DNA of 64,000 bases from Amycolatopsis benzoatilytica AK 16/65 (GTDB lineage: Bacteria; Actinomycetota; Actinomycetes; Mycobacteriales; Pseudonocardiaceae), in the NCBI RefSeq assembly GCF_000383915.1, contig NZ_KB912942.1:4337795-4401794 (forward strand), read 5' to 3'. Positions within the stretch are counted from its first letter, which is position 1; the number at the start of each line of letters is the position of its first letter. Below the pieces are notes generated by a model that saw only the letters and a program-made list of their open reading frames with translations, was not told where the DNA came from and searched no databases. This document shows positions 1 through 9,255 of this stretch, piece by piece. A program made the translations under genes and the position numbers.

Positions 1-40
1 CGTTTCCCCAGCAAGAGATTTCACGGTTGACGTCGGCGGC

Positions 41-1015
41 ATGGAACCCCTCGCCGAGGTCCATGAACCGGACACCGACCTCTCCACGCTGCCCGCGCTC
101 CTGGACGACTGGAAGCGGTCTCTGCTCGCCCGGAAGATCGCCTCCAGCACCGTAGCCCTCTACCTGCGACATGCCCGTTACCTCGTCCAGTGGCTTGTCG
201 AGCGCGACCTGTCGCTCCAACCGGAGGAGATCGGGACGGCGGACCTCGAGACCTACTTCGCCGAGCTGCTGAACCGCAAGACACGGCGCAACGGCCGAGA
301 AGGCGAGACGGTCAAGCCCGCCTATGCGGCCGCGCAGTACCGGTCCATGCAGCAGCTGTGGACCTGGCTGGAGGACGAGGGCGAGGTCACCGTCAACCCG
401 TTCCGCAAGATGAGGCCGCCGCGCTTCGAGACGCCGACGCCGCCGGTCCCGCCGGACGACGCGATCGCCGCGCTCCTCGCGACATGCAAAGGACGCACGT
501 TCGAGAACCTGCGCGACGAAGCGATCATCCGGCTGTTCGCGGACACCGGCGTCCGCGTCGGCGGACTTGCCGGCGTCACCCTCGGCGACCTCAACTTCGA
601 CACTGACACCGTCGAAGTCACCCTCAAGGGCGGGCGCCGCCTCGTACTGCCGTTCGGGGCCCGGACATCCGATGCGCTGCGCCGGTACCGGAGAGCGCGG
701 GCCAAGGAGAAGCACGCTGAACGCTATCGCGCGTTCTGGCTCGCCACCCGCGCCCGCGGCCCCCTCAAACCCGGCGGCATCCGACAAATGCTCGAGCGAC
801 GCGCCGCACGAGCCGAGGCCGACACCGGCATCCACCCCCACTCGTTCCGACACTTCTTCGCGCACAACTGGCTCGCCAACGGCGGCGAGGAACAGGACCT
901 CATGCGACTGATGGGGTGGAAGTCCCGTTCGATGGTCGCCCGCTACGGCGCCTCGAACGCCGACGAACGCGCCCGCGATGCACACCGACGCCTGGGCCTT
1001 GGAGACCGGCTGTAG
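41..1015 (+). CDS. tyrosine recombinase / site-specific integrase
   Basis: A 324-residue tyrosine recombinase of the XerC/D-like phage integrase family, which cuts and rejoins DNA at specific sites through a 3'-phosphotyrosine intermediate. An N-terminal SAM-like core-binding domain covers about residues 15-125 and the catalytic domain about 140-320. The catalytic set looks complete: R172 (GVRVGG), K196, H267 and R270 (HSFRH), W293 in the usual His/Trp position and Tyr302 (ARYG). The ATG start is the first one available in the window; an earlier start beyond the left edge is not excluded. The length is normal for XerC/D-like or transposon-borne integrases. No excisionase, direct repeat or attachment site is visible beside it, so its element is unknown and it may be a remnant. 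No function beyond recombination can be assigned. Confidence 0.9.
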   Translation: MEPLAEVHEPDTDLSTLPALLDDWKRSLLARKIASSTVALYLRHARYLVQWLVERDLSLQPEEIGTADLETYFAELLNRKTRRNGREGETVKPAYAAAQYRSMQQLWTWLEDEGEVTVNPFRKMRPPRFETPTPPVPPDDAIAALLATCKGRTFENLRDEAIIRLFADTGVRVGGLAGVTLGDLNFDTDTVEVTLKGGRRLVLPFGARTSDALRRYRRARAKEKHAERYRAFWLATRARGPLKPGGIRQMLERRAARAEADTGIHPHSFRHFFAHNWLANGGEEQDLMRLMGWKSRSMVARYGASNADERARDAHRRLGLGDRL

Positions 1016-1472
1016 AGCGGTGTTGCCAAGAAAGCAGCCTCGGCGGGATCTTGCGCTCACGCCCCAGAGCCCTGAACAGGACAACGGACCTTTGTCTAGC
1101 AAACCTCTTCAGTGCAGTACATTCGAGTGCCAAGGGGGTCTTCAGCGTCGACGACTTGCCCGCCGACCCGGAACCGCCAGAACCGGCGAGGCCGATCGAA
1201 CCCGATGACTATCGCGATGTGCTCGCTACGGCGTTGTTCGACCCAGCTCCGGACGGAACGCTGATCTTCCGGCATCACCAGTACATCGAGGCTTCAATCG
1301 GCCTGCCGCCAGGGCAGGGAGCTCACTGCCGGCCTCGATGGCTCCCGCGCCGAGTCTGCTGTAGATGGTGGCGTAGGCGACGGCTCCGGCGGTGTCGAGG
1401 ACTGCGTCGATCAACGCCTCGGCGCAGGCGCCTTTGAAGGTGGAGCACCATGACGTTCACCGCTCAGCGGTG
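1016..1472. other. gene-poor stretch with possible coding remnants
   Basis: No intact gene is supported. On the minus strand two short open stretches in different frames (about 1096-1278 and 1226-1450) read as plausible protein fragments without a good start, RBS or common frame. They could be debris of a gene broken beside the integrase. This is inference only; I could not name a family. Confidence 0.35.
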
Positions 1473-1811
1473 TCAGGCTTCACCGATCACGTGCAGCCAC
1501 GTCACTTCGCCGGAATCCGGCAGCTCGCCGAGCGCGCGCGTCTCACGCGCGATCCGCTGCAGGACCTCGTCCCTCGTCCCGCTCCACGCGACGAAGTCGG
1601 GATCGCCTTCGACGAGATCCCCGGGAACCGCGCCCCGGTCCATGAGGTCCCCGATCAACGTCAGCAGCGCCGAGATCTGCTGTTCCAGGGTCGCGCCCTT
1701 GCCCGCCATCGCAGACGCCACCGCGGTCACCGGCGACATCCCGACCCAGTCGTCCTGGGCATACTCGACCAGATACTCGACGTCATCCGCGAACTCGACT
1801 GGCGTCTTCAC
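1473..1811 (-). CDS. probable immunity protein for the adjacent type VII toxin
   Basis: A small acidic soluble protein of 112 residues with no signal peptide or membrane segment. I do not recognise the family. Its ATG lies in an ATGA overlap with the stop codon of the toxin gene at 1808-3025, so the two are probably translationally coupled. A small acidic protein directly after a WXG/LXG toxin is the classic arrangement for a cognate immunity protein that neutralises the toxin's C-terminal domain. The role is inferred from position, size and charge. Confidence 0.65.
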   Translation of the reverse strand: MKTPVEFADDVEYLVEYAQDDWVGMSPVTAVASAMAGKGATLEQQISALLTLIGDLMDRGAVPGDLVEGDPDFVAWSGTRDEVLQRIARETRALGELPDSGEVTWLHVIGEA

Positions 1812-3025
1812 TGCTTTCCCTCGCTCTCGATGTGATACCGCTTGACATTGTTCAGACCCTCCACGCGGTTGATGTCAAGGGTGTCGCCGCCCGAACCGCT
1901 GTACGTCCGGTAGGTCACCGATGCGCGCGGATCGTCGCTGATCCTCCACGTCTCCACCGTGCCCTTCGGCGTGTGCGCCACCTTGTCCGGCGGCCCCAGC
2001 CTCGCGCGCGCATCGTCGACCATCTTGCCGAGCTCGACCGTATCGACGACCTTGACGCCCCTGCTCTTCCCCTGGGTACCCCGGATCGAGCCGTTGTCGT
2101 CCGTGACGATGTCGTGTACGGCGGCGATTCGCTCCTCGCGCGTTTTCGCGACCTTGGCCTCGGGCACATGCTCCCCGCCGGCGCGCTCCCCTTTGCCGAG
2201 CAGGTCCTTCGCCGCCTTGCCCGCTCCGAACAGCAGCAGACCGCCGACCATCTTCCCGAGAGCGCGATCCCCGTGCCCGCTCGCCCAGTCATCCCAGGCG
2301 ACTACGTTCTTGAACGTCTCCACCGGATGCGTGACGTTGTGCGCCATCGCCACAACCGTCTCGCCGGGGTCGGAAACCAGGTTCCACAGTCCTTCGCCAG
2401 CACCCGAAATCGTGTCCCAGATCCCGCCGAAGAAGTTGCCGTCCGATTGCTTCTGAGAGTCCTGCGGAGCCAGGGACGCCTCGAGACGAAGCGCGTCCGC
2501 ACAGGCGTTTCCGGCCTCCTGCAGCTGCTGCCGCGCCCGCCCCAGCATCTCCCGCGCTTCCTGCCGCTGCGCCTCGCCGGGGTCTGCGAATGGCGGCGGC
2601 TGAACAACCGTCGGGTCGCCCTTCTGCTGGTGTTCCCGCGTCTTGGCCTCTGCGTCGGCGACCGCTCGATCATGGGCGGCCTTCGCCTGCGCTGTCGCGC
2701 CGTCTCCTTGCTGCCATTTGGCCACGGCTTCCGCGGCTTGGCTTTGCGCCCACTGCAAGGTGTTGGCGAAATCCTCGAGCGCCTGGGCACCATTCTGCAG
2801 CGAATCGGAACCCTGCAGCCAACGCGGCACCTCGGTCTGGTGGTCCTCGTGGAACTTGTCCGAAGCCTGGCCGGTCCAGCTGCCCGTATCGATGCGCTTC
2901 AATGCGTCCCCGACCGACGTGACGGTGTTCGCGCGCGCCTTCATCACCCGCACGTTCTCGAAGACCGCGGGCGGATCGCCGGGAACCAACGCTTTCGGAT
3001 CCGACGTCTCGCCGAGTTCGCCCAT
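1808..3025 (-). CDS. putative type VII-secreted polymorphic toxin (WXG/LXG-like N-terminus)
   Basis: 405 residues. The N-terminal ~180 residues are predicted helical, with an SWTGQASDKF motif near residue 50 resembling the WXG turn of ESX substrates, followed by a long Gln/Ala/Glu-rich coiled segment. Residues ~195-285 hold Gly-rich hydrophobic stretches (GGLLLFGAGKAAKDLL) typical of the central linker of LXG-type toxins. The C-terminal ~110 residues (from about TREERIAAVHDIV) form a separate polar domain with no family I recognise; this is the candidate toxin domain. The start overlaps the stop of the WXG100-like gene by one base (TGATG), and the end overlaps the immunity candidate. Family knowledge suggests export by an ESX/type VII machine as a heterodimer with a small WXG partner. 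No secretion machinery is in this window. Confidence 0.7.
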   Translation of the reverse strand: MGELGETSDPKALVPGDPPAVFENVRVMKARANTVTSVGDALKRIDTGSWTGQASDKFHEDHQTEVPRWLQGSDSLQNGAQALEDFANTLQWAQSQAAEAVAKWQQGDGATAQAKAAHDRAVADAEAKTREHQQKGDPTVVQPPPFADPGEAQRQEAREMLGRARQQLQEAGNACADALRLEASLAPQDSQKQSDGNFFGGIWDTISGAGEGLWNLVSDPGETVVAMAHNVTHPVETFKNVVAWDDWASGHGDRALGKMVGGLLLFGAGKAAKDLLGKGERAGGEHVPEAKVAKTREERIAAVHDIVTDDNGSIRGTQGKSRGVKVVDTVELGKMVDDARARLGPPDKVAHTPKGTVETWRISDDPRASVTYRTYSGSGGDTLDINRVEGLNNVKRYHIESEGKQ

Positions 3026-3363
3026 CAGTAGCCACTCATCGGCTGATCAGGCGTGACCGCGTCCGTGCCAGGATCCACCTTCAGCGCTCCCGTATTGCTG
3101 TGCTCGACGGCCCGGTATGCCTGCGCAGCCTTGCCCAGCATGTCGCCAAGGTCATTTGCGCGGTCGCACAGAGCATCCAGCCCCACGCTCCATTGCCCGC
3201 AGAAGTCAGCGAGGGCATCGTGCACTCCGCTGTGGCCGTACAATTCCGGCTCGCCGCACAACCCGCGCAGCTCGAAATCGTCCTGGCTGCGCCACAGATC
3301 CTGCATGTTCTTCGACGCAGCTTCCAGCACGCCGACGTCGACATGGAATCCTGGACCGTCCAT
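3025..3363 (-). CDS. WXG100/ESX-like small partner protein
   Basis: A 112-residue, mainly helical protein without a signal peptide. It contains a central CGQWSVG segment (about residue 54) where WXG100 proteins have the Trp-x-Gly hairpin, so this is a WXG-like rather than strict WXG motif. Its size fits EsxA/EsxB-type helical hairpins. It has a GGGGAGAT-like RBS just before the ATG and is coupled to the following toxin gene by a one-base stop/start overlap. It most likely acts as secretion partner or chaperone of the downstream toxin. Family membership rests on size, helicity and context and is moderate. Confidence 0.6.
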   Translation of the reverse strand: MDGPGFHVDVGVLEAASKNMQDLWRSQDDFELRGLCGEPELYGHSGVHDALADFCGQWSVGLDALCDRANDLGDMLGKAAQAYRAVEHSNTGALKVDPGTDAVTPDQPMSGY

Positions 3364-3411
3364 AGATCTCCCCTCTCCATCCCCGCGGACCCACCCAGGC
3401 CGCCAAACCCC

Positions 3412-3810
3412 TCACCCGTTCTGCGGACGCCGCGTCCCGGCAAGCTCAGCCCAGGCACTCGCCACACCGTCCGGCGGAGCCATCCGTGCCAGTATCGGAA
3501 ACCGGTGCTCGTCGGCCGGATCGAGCATCAACCCGACCCCAGGCGGCACCAGACTCAACAGTTCGGCACCCGTACAAGAAATGAAGAAGCCGTCGCCTGC
3601 GTATGCGACCAACCGCTCGGGAGTCGAGAAGACCGGCATCCACCGGCCCCGCGAACCCGTGTCGGTCACGAGCAACCCCGGCTGCTCGGTCCGCAGCGTC
3701 CACACCACCGCGCTGGCGAAACCGTCCATGAAATCGCCCGGACCCCGGTACCCCTGCCATACCTCCCGGGCGAGAACCGCCAGCGGCGCATCTGCCTCTT
3801 GCCAGCCCAC
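3412..3810 (-). CDS. SseB-like domain protein of the type VII cargo cassette
   Basis: About 132 residues. The second half (WMPVFSTPERL, then TGAELLSLVPPGVGLMLDP) matches the pattern of the SseB N-terminal-like domain found in many actinobacterial proteins encoded with WXG100 and ESX genes. I chose GTG 3810 because a TATAGT hexamer lies 7 bases upstream, which would give a leaderless transcript; a GTG at 3882 is an in-frame alternative that adds 24 residues. It is the first gene of a minus-strand unit running through the WXG-like, toxin and immunity genes. The molecular role of SseB-like domains in such loci is not established. Confidence 0.65.
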   Translation of the reverse strand: MGWQEADAPLAVLAREVWQGYRGPGDFMDGFASAVVWTLRTEQPGLLVTDTGSRGRWMPVFSTPERLVAYAGDGFFISCTGAELLSLVPPGVGLMLDPADEHRFPILARMAPPDGVASAWAELAGTRRPQNG

Positions 3811-3817
3811 GGCCGAC

Positions 3818-3823
3818 ACTATA
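3818..3823 (-). promoter_or_regulatory. candidate -10 element (TATAGT) of the type VII cargo unit
   Basis: TATAGT on the minus strand, 7 bases before GTG 3810. This spacing places the transcription start on or next to the start codon, a leaderless arrangement common in actinomycetes. No good -35 is visible at the expected distance. Confidence 0.4.
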
Positions 3824-4085
3824 CGTGACCACGCGGGTGCGTGGAGCCATCTCCGGGAAGAACGCCGTTGGTACCCGGACACGACCCGGACCAGCCATGA
3901 GTCAGCGACCCGGGCATGCCGACGTCAGACCCGCAGCCAACCACGCGAGAAACACAGCCTCCCCCGAACGGGGTACGAGCTGCAGGACGACCGCCTGAAC
4001 CTGAACGGCATCCGGCTCCTGCTCGTGAAGCAAGCCACTCCCGGCAACAGGTCCTGGCACAGAACGATTCGGAGACGGCGGGGCA

Positions 4086-5282
4086 CTACCGCTCGCAGAG
4101 GGCGTGCTCGATGACCGTGGCCAGCGGGTCCGTCTCGCCGATGTTGTCCAGCGTGAACGTGTTCACGCTGATCATCACGCTGCGCGTGCCGTCCTCGGTC
4201 ACGCCGTTGCCGGTCAGGAAACCGTGGACGCCGCCATCGTGTCCCCAGTACCCGCCGCACGACGTCGGGGTCCAGGACAAGCCGAGCCCGTAGCCGTCGT
4301 CGCCGGTTTCGCCGACGCGCACGATCTTCTTCATCTCGGCCAGCTGGGCGGGACGAAGCACTTCGCCGGCCATCAGCGCTTTGAGGAACTTGTTGCCGTC
4401 CTCGGTGGTGCTGATCAGTTCGCCGTCCGCGCCGCCGCCCATCGCCTGGTTCATCGAAGTGGCGTCCACTCGCTCGCCGGGCTTGTCCGTGCCCGGGACC
4501 GGGAATCGGTGGTAACCGCGGGCGTGCGGGCCGGGAATGCGCGGCGACGTGCCGGGGGCGGAGGTCCCGTGCAGGCCCAGCGGCCGGATGATGCGGTCGC
4601 GCACCTCGTGCCGCCACGACTGGCCGGTCACTTTCTCGATCACCATCCCGGCGAGGACGTAGTTGGTGTTCGAGTAACCCCAGCTCGTTCCTGGCTGGAA
4701 ATCCGGCCTGCGGGACACCGCCTTCTTCACCGCGTCGGGCGCGCTGAGCCGGTCGTAACGATGCTCGAAGAAACCCTTCTCGTCCCCCAGTTCGGACAGA
4801 TCGCCGAAGTAGTCGCGCAAACCGCTGGTGTGCTGCAGCAACTGCCGGACGGTGATGGCGCGGCCGTCGTTGCCGTTGCCCGCCACCAGCCCCGGAAGCC
4901 ACCTGTCCACGGTGTCCTCGAGCGAGAGCCGTGCTTCGCCCACGAGCTGCAAGACGGTGGCGGACACGAACGTCTTGGTGAAGCTGGCGATCCGGAAATG
5001 CGCGTCCCAGGGCACCGGCGTCTTCTTCTCCAGGTCGCCGTACCCGCTGCGGACTCTGACCCGGTTCCCCGAGGAGGTGGTCGATTCGATCAGCACGCCG
5101 GGCGCGCCGTTGGCCACGAGCTCGTCCGCGTCGCGTTGAAGGGCGCTCTCCGAGGACGCGGCAGCGACATCGGCAGGCACCGGAATCCGCTTCGCACCGG
5201 GGGAAAACGGGCGGCCGCGGCGGTCACTGCCGTCGTCATTCGCGAGTGGCACAGAGTTTCCCTTCCCGACGGATTGCGACAC
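4086..5282 (-). CDS. serine hydrolase, DD-carboxypeptidase / class C beta-lactamase family
   Basis: 398 residues of the Beta-lactamase (Pfam) superfamily. The SxxK nucleophile motif is S100-F-T-K103, the YxN motif is Y203-S-N205, and a C-terminal GHDGG replaces the KTG box as in class C-like DD-peptidases and esterases. Family members hydrolyse D-Ala-D-Ala peptides, beta-lactams or esters; the substrate here is unknown. The start is GTG. Unlike most secreted relatives, no signal peptide is visible in frame: the N-terminus is polar (MSQSVGKGNS). It may be cytosolic, or the leader may have been lost by a frame change. It is divergent from a close paralogue at 5505-6697; both share the HTSGL and YSNTNYVLAG segments, so they look like an inverted duplication. 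Confidence 0.85.
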   Translation of the reverse strand: MSQSVGKGNSVPLANDDGSDRRGRPFSPGAKRIPVPADVAAASSESALQRDADELVANGAPGVLIESTTSSGNRVRVRSGYGDLEKKTPVPWDAHFRIASFTKTFVSATVLQLVGEARLSLEDTVDRWLPGLVAGNGNDGRAITVRQLLQHTSGLRDYFGDLSELGDEKGFFEHRYDRLSAPDAVKKAVSRRPDFQPGTSWGYSNTNYVLAGMVIEKVTGQSWRHEVRDRIIRPLGLHGTSAPGTSPRIPGPHARGYHRFPVPGTDKPGERVDATSMNQAMGGGADGELISTTEDGNKFLKALMAGEVLRPAQLAEMKKIVRVGETGDDGYGLGLSWTPTSCGGYWGHDGGVHGFLTGNGVTEDGTRSVMISVNTFTLDNIGETDPLATVIEHALCER

Positions 5283-5322
5283 AGATTGCCGTTTGGCGCG
5301 GCAGAGCTGGGCGTTCAGGTGC

Positions 5323-5328
5323 AGTATA
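5323..5328 (-). promoter_or_regulatory. candidate -10 element (TATACT) of the serine hydrolase gene
   Basis: TATACT on the minus strand, about 40 bases before GTG 5282, in the region between the two divergent serine hydrolase genes. The match to the actinobacterial -10 is good; a -35 is not obvious. Confidence 0.4.
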
Positions 5329-5504
5329 GCCGGAATCTTCTTCCAGCTCCAGGAAGTTCCACCGGAAGAACTGGTGGAAGTTTTCCGTCTTGCGGTTGAT
5401 TTCCCGTTCTTTTTCAGTCTGACCTGTTAGGTTTCGCTACATGGACAAGCGGGAGGAGTGTTTAGCATGGAGAAGAAAAGCGGTGCGCGAACCGGAGAAA
5501 AGGA

Positions 5505-6697
5505 ATGAGCGCGAGGATCGGGCGATCGTGTGCCGCGGCGCTGCCTGCCACCTTGCTCGCCGGCCTCGCCACGCCGGCTCTCGCGGCCGGCGCCGAGCCG
5601 CCTCACCGTCAGGCGCTCCGGACGGTGATGGACGAACTGACCGCCGACCGGGCCGCCGGTGTGCAGGTCCGGGTGCGCGACGAGCTCGGCGACGGAGCGG
5701 CAGCGCCGGGTTGCGCAAGCTCGGCGAACCCGGTTCGCCGTCGGCCAAGGGGCGATTCAGGATCGGGAGCATCACGAAAACCTTCGTGGCCGCCACGGTT
5801 CTGCAGCTGGTGGGCGAGGGCAAGCTCGGACTGGACGATCCGGCGGACAAGTACCTGCCGGAGTTCGCGCTGGGCAAGAGGATCACTGTTCGCATGCTGC
5901 TGCAGCACACCAGCGGCTTGTTCAATTACACCGGCGAAGAGAAGCCCGACGGAACCATCGAGCCCGGCATTCCCATATCCGGCAAAGAGTGGCTGGACAA
6001 GAGATTCCACAACTATCACCCGGAAGAACTGGTCCGGCTCGCTTTGTCGAAGCCCGCCAACTTCCAGCCGGGTGCGAAATACTCCTATTCGAACACGAAT
6101 TACGTACTGGCCGGCTTGCTTGTCGAGAAGGTGACCGGAACCCCGTACGGTGTTCAAGTCGCTCGTCGCATCATCAAGCCGCTGGGGCTGGATTCCACCG
6201 TCGTCCCGGGCACGAACCGGGCCATCCCCGGCCCGCATGCGCACAATTACCTGACCTGCCGCCAGGGTCCTGCGCTCACGACGGTCGACGTCACCGAACT
6301 GGACCCGTCGCAGGCGTTCTCCGCCGGGGAAATGGTCTCTACCACGCAAGACCTCGACACGTTCTTGTCTTCGCTGCTCGGTGGCAAGCTGCTTAAGCCG
6401 GGCTTGCTCGCCGAAATGCTCAAGACCGTGCCCGCCAGCAATCGCACGGGGTACGGCCTGGGTATTTCCGTGACCGAGTACGCGCCCGGCTGCATCGGCA
6501 TCGGTCACGGCGGCGACATCCAAGGAACCTCAGCCGACATGATCAGCACGGCCGACGGCAGGCGGCACGTTGAATTCTCGGTGAACGCGGGCATCCTCGA
6601 GCCGGGCTCGAAGACGGAGGAAAGGACGGCGGCCGCGGAGTCGAAGCTCGTTGTGCATGCGCTGTGCGGGTCACGCGCGGAAGGAGGGCACCGATGA
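5505..6697 (+). pseudogene. secreted serine hydrolase (DD-peptidase family) interrupted by a frameshift
   Basis: Two frames together make one gene. From ATG 5505 (preceded by GGAGA) the first frame encodes a signal peptide with an Ala-rich core ending near ATPALAAGA, then a mature N-terminus up to about position 5700. From there the homology continues one base back in the other frame (GLRKLGEPGSPS, then SITK nucleophile motif, HTSGL, YSNTNYVLAG and GHGGD) to the stop at 6697. The change equals loss of one base between about 5690 and 5730, near GGCAGCGCCGGGTTGC. Either the gene is broken or the assembly has a base error. The intact protein would be a secreted paralogue of the divergent hydrolase at 4086-5282. 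Its stop overlaps the next start (ATGA), so it heads a two-gene unit. Confidence 0.65.
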
Positions 6698-8196
6698 AGT
6701 CCCTGGTCCGTAGGGCTGTGGTGCTGTTCCTGAGTTCGGCTTCGCTGCTGAGCGGGACCGCAGCAGTCGCGAACGCCGCAGGGCCGCCGCTCGAGTGGCG
6801 GCCCTGCGCGGAGAAGCCCGAGGTCGAGTGCGCCACGTTGGCGGTACCGATCGACTACGCGAAGCCGGACGGGGAGACGCTCGGCCTGGCCGTCTCCCGG
6901 CGCAAGGCGACCGATCCGGCGAAACGGATCGGAGTGATGCTCATCAACCCCGGCGGACCAGGCGGCTCCGGCGTGGATATGTCGTTCGACGCGCCCAAGG
7001 ACTTCAGCCCGGAACTCCTCCGGCGTTTCGACGTCATCGGGTTCGACCCGCGTGGTGTCGCGCGCAGCCGGGCGATCGTGTGCTCGCGGGAAATGCTCGG
7101 CAAAGAACCGACGCGGCACCCGGCGAACGCCGCGGAGTTCGACCGCTACGTCGCCTACAACAAGGACCTCCGCGAGGACTGCCGCCGCCGCACCGGCCCG
7201 GTGTTCGACCACGCGTCGACAGCCGAGGTCGCGCGCGACATCGAGGAGATCCGGCGGGCTCTCGGCGAGAAAAAGATCAGCTACTACGGTGTTTCGTACG
7301 GCACGATCATCGGCCAGCACTACGCGGAACGCTACGGCGACCGGATCCGCGCCATGGTCATCGATTCGAACATGGACCACAGCGCCGGCACCCGCCAGTT
7401 CGTCGAATCCTCGGCGCGGACCGCTCAGGATTCGCTGATGGAGTGGGTGAAGTGGAACGACCGCACGCCGTCGTCGCCGCTGCACGGGCAGGATGCTGGA
7501 AAGGTCTGGGAGGACCTGCTCGCGAAAGCCGCTCGGGGCGAACTGCCCGACCCGGCCGCGCCGTCGGGCAACCTGAGCAAGGACAAACTGGCCGAGAAGG
7601 CGGTGAGCATGGCCTACGGCCCGGATTGGAAAAAATTCACCGCCGAAGTGATCTGGCTGCGGGACGGTGCACCGACGGCGGCACGGACGGCCGGCACGAC
7701 CGAGAATGCGTTCGCCGGGATCTTCTGCAACGACTACGACCTGCGGGTCCGTTCGTACCGGGAGTACAACACGCTCGTCGATCTCGAGACCCGCGTCGCT
7801 CCCCGCGTCCCCGGGTCCGTCCTCGGACACGGTGCCATGATGACGTGCCTAGGCTTTCCCCCGGCAAGCAACCCGCAACGGGACCTGAAGATCCGCAACG
7901 CGCCGAAGATCCTGCTCACCAACGCCGTCCACGACCCGGCCACGCCGTACAGCTGGGCAGAAAACGCGCACCGACAGTCTCGGGACAGTACCGTCTTCGT
8001 CGCCTACGAAGGCTGGGGCCACGGGGTCTACTCGGCCAGTCCGTGCGGGCGCGCGATCACCGACCGCTACCTGCTCGAGCTGAGCCTGCCCGCCGACGGC
8101 ACCAGGTGCCCGGCCTTCGAAAGCCCGGACACCGCGAGCGGCAAAGCACAGGCAGGCCCTTGGGCCGTCCGCGGCTGGGGACGCGTCAGTATCTGA
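6694..8196 (+). CDS. secreted alpha/beta hydrolase, tripeptidyl aminopeptidase (Tap/SlpD) family
   Basis: 500 residues. A Sec signal peptide (KSLVRRAVVLFLSSASLL, cleavage near ANA-AG) precedes an alpha/beta hydrolase fold. The nucleophile elbow is GVSYG (Ser about residue 207), the acid is Asp in VHDPATPY, and the base is His in GWGHGVY near residue 448. This is the Streptomyces tripeptidyl aminopeptidase/SlpD-SlpE layout, with the C-terminal TAP-like domain carrying Asp and His. Such enzymes remove N-terminal tripeptides from secreted proteins or peptides; the exact substrate is unknown. ATG 6694 follows AAGGAGGG and overlaps the previous stop, so it is coupled to the serine hydrolase gene. 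The two extracellular enzymes may act on peptides or cell wall material together (inference). Confidence 0.88.
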   Translation: MKSLVRRAVVLFLSSASLLSGTAAVANAAGPPLEWRPCAEKPEVECATLAVPIDYAKPDGETLGLAVSRRKATDPAKRIGVMLINPGGPGGSGVDMSFDAPKDFSPELLRRFDVIGFDPRGVARSRAIVCSREMLGKEPTRHPANAAEFDRYVAYNKDLREDCRRRTGPVFDHASTAEVARDIEEIRRALGEKKISYYGVSYGTIIGQHYAERYGDRIRAMVIDSNMDHSAGTRQFVESSARTAQDSLMEWVKWNDRTPSSPLHGQDAGKVWEDLLAKAARGELPDPAAPSGNLSKDKLAEKAVSMAYGPDWKKFTAEVIWLRDGAPTAARTAGTTENAFAGIFCNDYDLRVRSYREYNTLVDLETRVAPRVPGSVLGHGAMMTCLGFPPASNPQRDLKIRNAPKILLTNAVHDPATPYSWAENAHRQSRDSTVFVAYEGWGHGVYSASPCGRAITDRYLLELSLPADGTRCPAFESPDTASGKAQAGPWAVRGWGRVSI

Positions 8197-8216
8197 TTCC
8201 GCAGCCAATTCTCGTC

Positions 8217-8271
8217 GTCCGTGAGGGGGTCCCTGAGGGAATCTGATTCCCTCAGGGAGGCCCTCACGGAC
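8217..8271. repeat. 55-bp palindromic intergenic repeat, copy 1
   Basis: A palindrome beginning GTCCGTGAGGG and ending CCCTCACGGAC, with the AATCTGATT core shared by another copy. The arms are almost perfectly complementary. It lies 20 bases after a stop codon, where it could act as a hairpin terminator or mRNA stabiliser. It belongs to a family with four other copies of exactly 55 bp in this window. Confidence 0.85.
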
Positions 8272-9255
8272 CTGCACACCGGGCCAGATGGGGATCACTC
8301 GCGGCACCCGGGCCGCCGTGGCACAAGCGCACAACCTCGCGATCGGCATGACGCGCTCGCCGATCTGGGCATGCTCCGCAGGCGCGCACCGGGGAGTTCA
8401 GGACGGCATTAGCACGAAGAGAGTGGCAACCATCTTGAAGCTGGCCGCGGCGCTCCGCAGCTCTTATCCGCATGCGCGATGCCTGTCTCCGAGGAGGACT
8501 GGATACAGGCACTCTGGCGTTGGCGTAGATCTTCGAGACGGGGAGCAGCCCCGGACTCCGGCGGGCCGTGGAGTCCGGGGCTGTGCGCGCCGGAGCGGGG
8601 GGTCCTCCCGCGCGCGGAGGGCGGTTCGGGCTCAGGGCCCGCGAACCACCAGGATCAAAGACAGGGCGAGAGTCAGCCTCCCGATCCCCTGTTTGCGGCC
8701 GGCCAAGAGAAAACTACGTCATCGGATGTGGTCACAACAGGAAGAACTACCGGAAATTTCACCGGGAGGGTTGCTGAAAGTGGGCCCGGAAACGTCGACG
8801 ACCTCTGCGACGTCAAGGTTGCGACGACTGCTCGGCAGGATCGAGATTCCCTTGTGCATCCAGGCAAGTTTGGCCCGCCTGCCGCCATCGGGTTTGGCGG
8901 TGTTGGATTCATCCAGCCGAGAGCAGTCGATCGAACCGTGGCCGACCGCCGTCCGCACCGAGCATGGCGACCCGGAATCGGTCCGTTGTGGACAGTTGGC
9001 CACCCGCTCGCCGACTCTCGGCAGAACGCGGACCTCGTCCAAACCGTGCATGTGCTCACCGATGCCGCCGCAGGCAAGCCCGGGCAGCTCAGAGAATCGC
9101 CGGAGAGCACGTTGCGCCAGACCTGCAAACCCACGCCGCAGGATCAAAACTCGGCGCAGGCGGCCATCAGGTGCGGCGGCACCCGCTCGCCGCGTGACCC
9201 GGAATGGCACTGATCGAGGCCGATAGCTGTCGCGATGCGTCTTCGCGAGGCGCCG
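8272..9255. other. 984-bp gap without a supported gene; contains a GC hairpin
   Basis: I find no convincing coding sequence. Open frames here lack family signatures and good starts. A 14-bp perfect inverted repeat (CAGCCCCGGACTCC at 8546-8559, complement at 8570-8583, 10-base loop) could terminate transcription but has no T-run. The local base composition is less GC-skewed by codon position than in the neighbouring genes, consistent with non-coding or decayed sequence. Confidence 0.4.

Noticed and set aside
4104-5399. 431-codon plus-strand frame opposite the serine hydrolase
   Set aside because: No recognisable domain; the minus strand encodes the intact SxxK/YxN enzyme.
8217-8271. 55-bp palindromes as attachment sites of the integrase
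   Set aside because: They occur five times, mostly far from the integrase, and are palindromic rather than the direct repeats expected at element ends.
8719-9210. Minus-strand 163-codon frame in the 1-kb gap
   Set aside because: I considered a degraded transposase, but no DDE or helix-turn-helix pattern holds and there are no terminal repeats.
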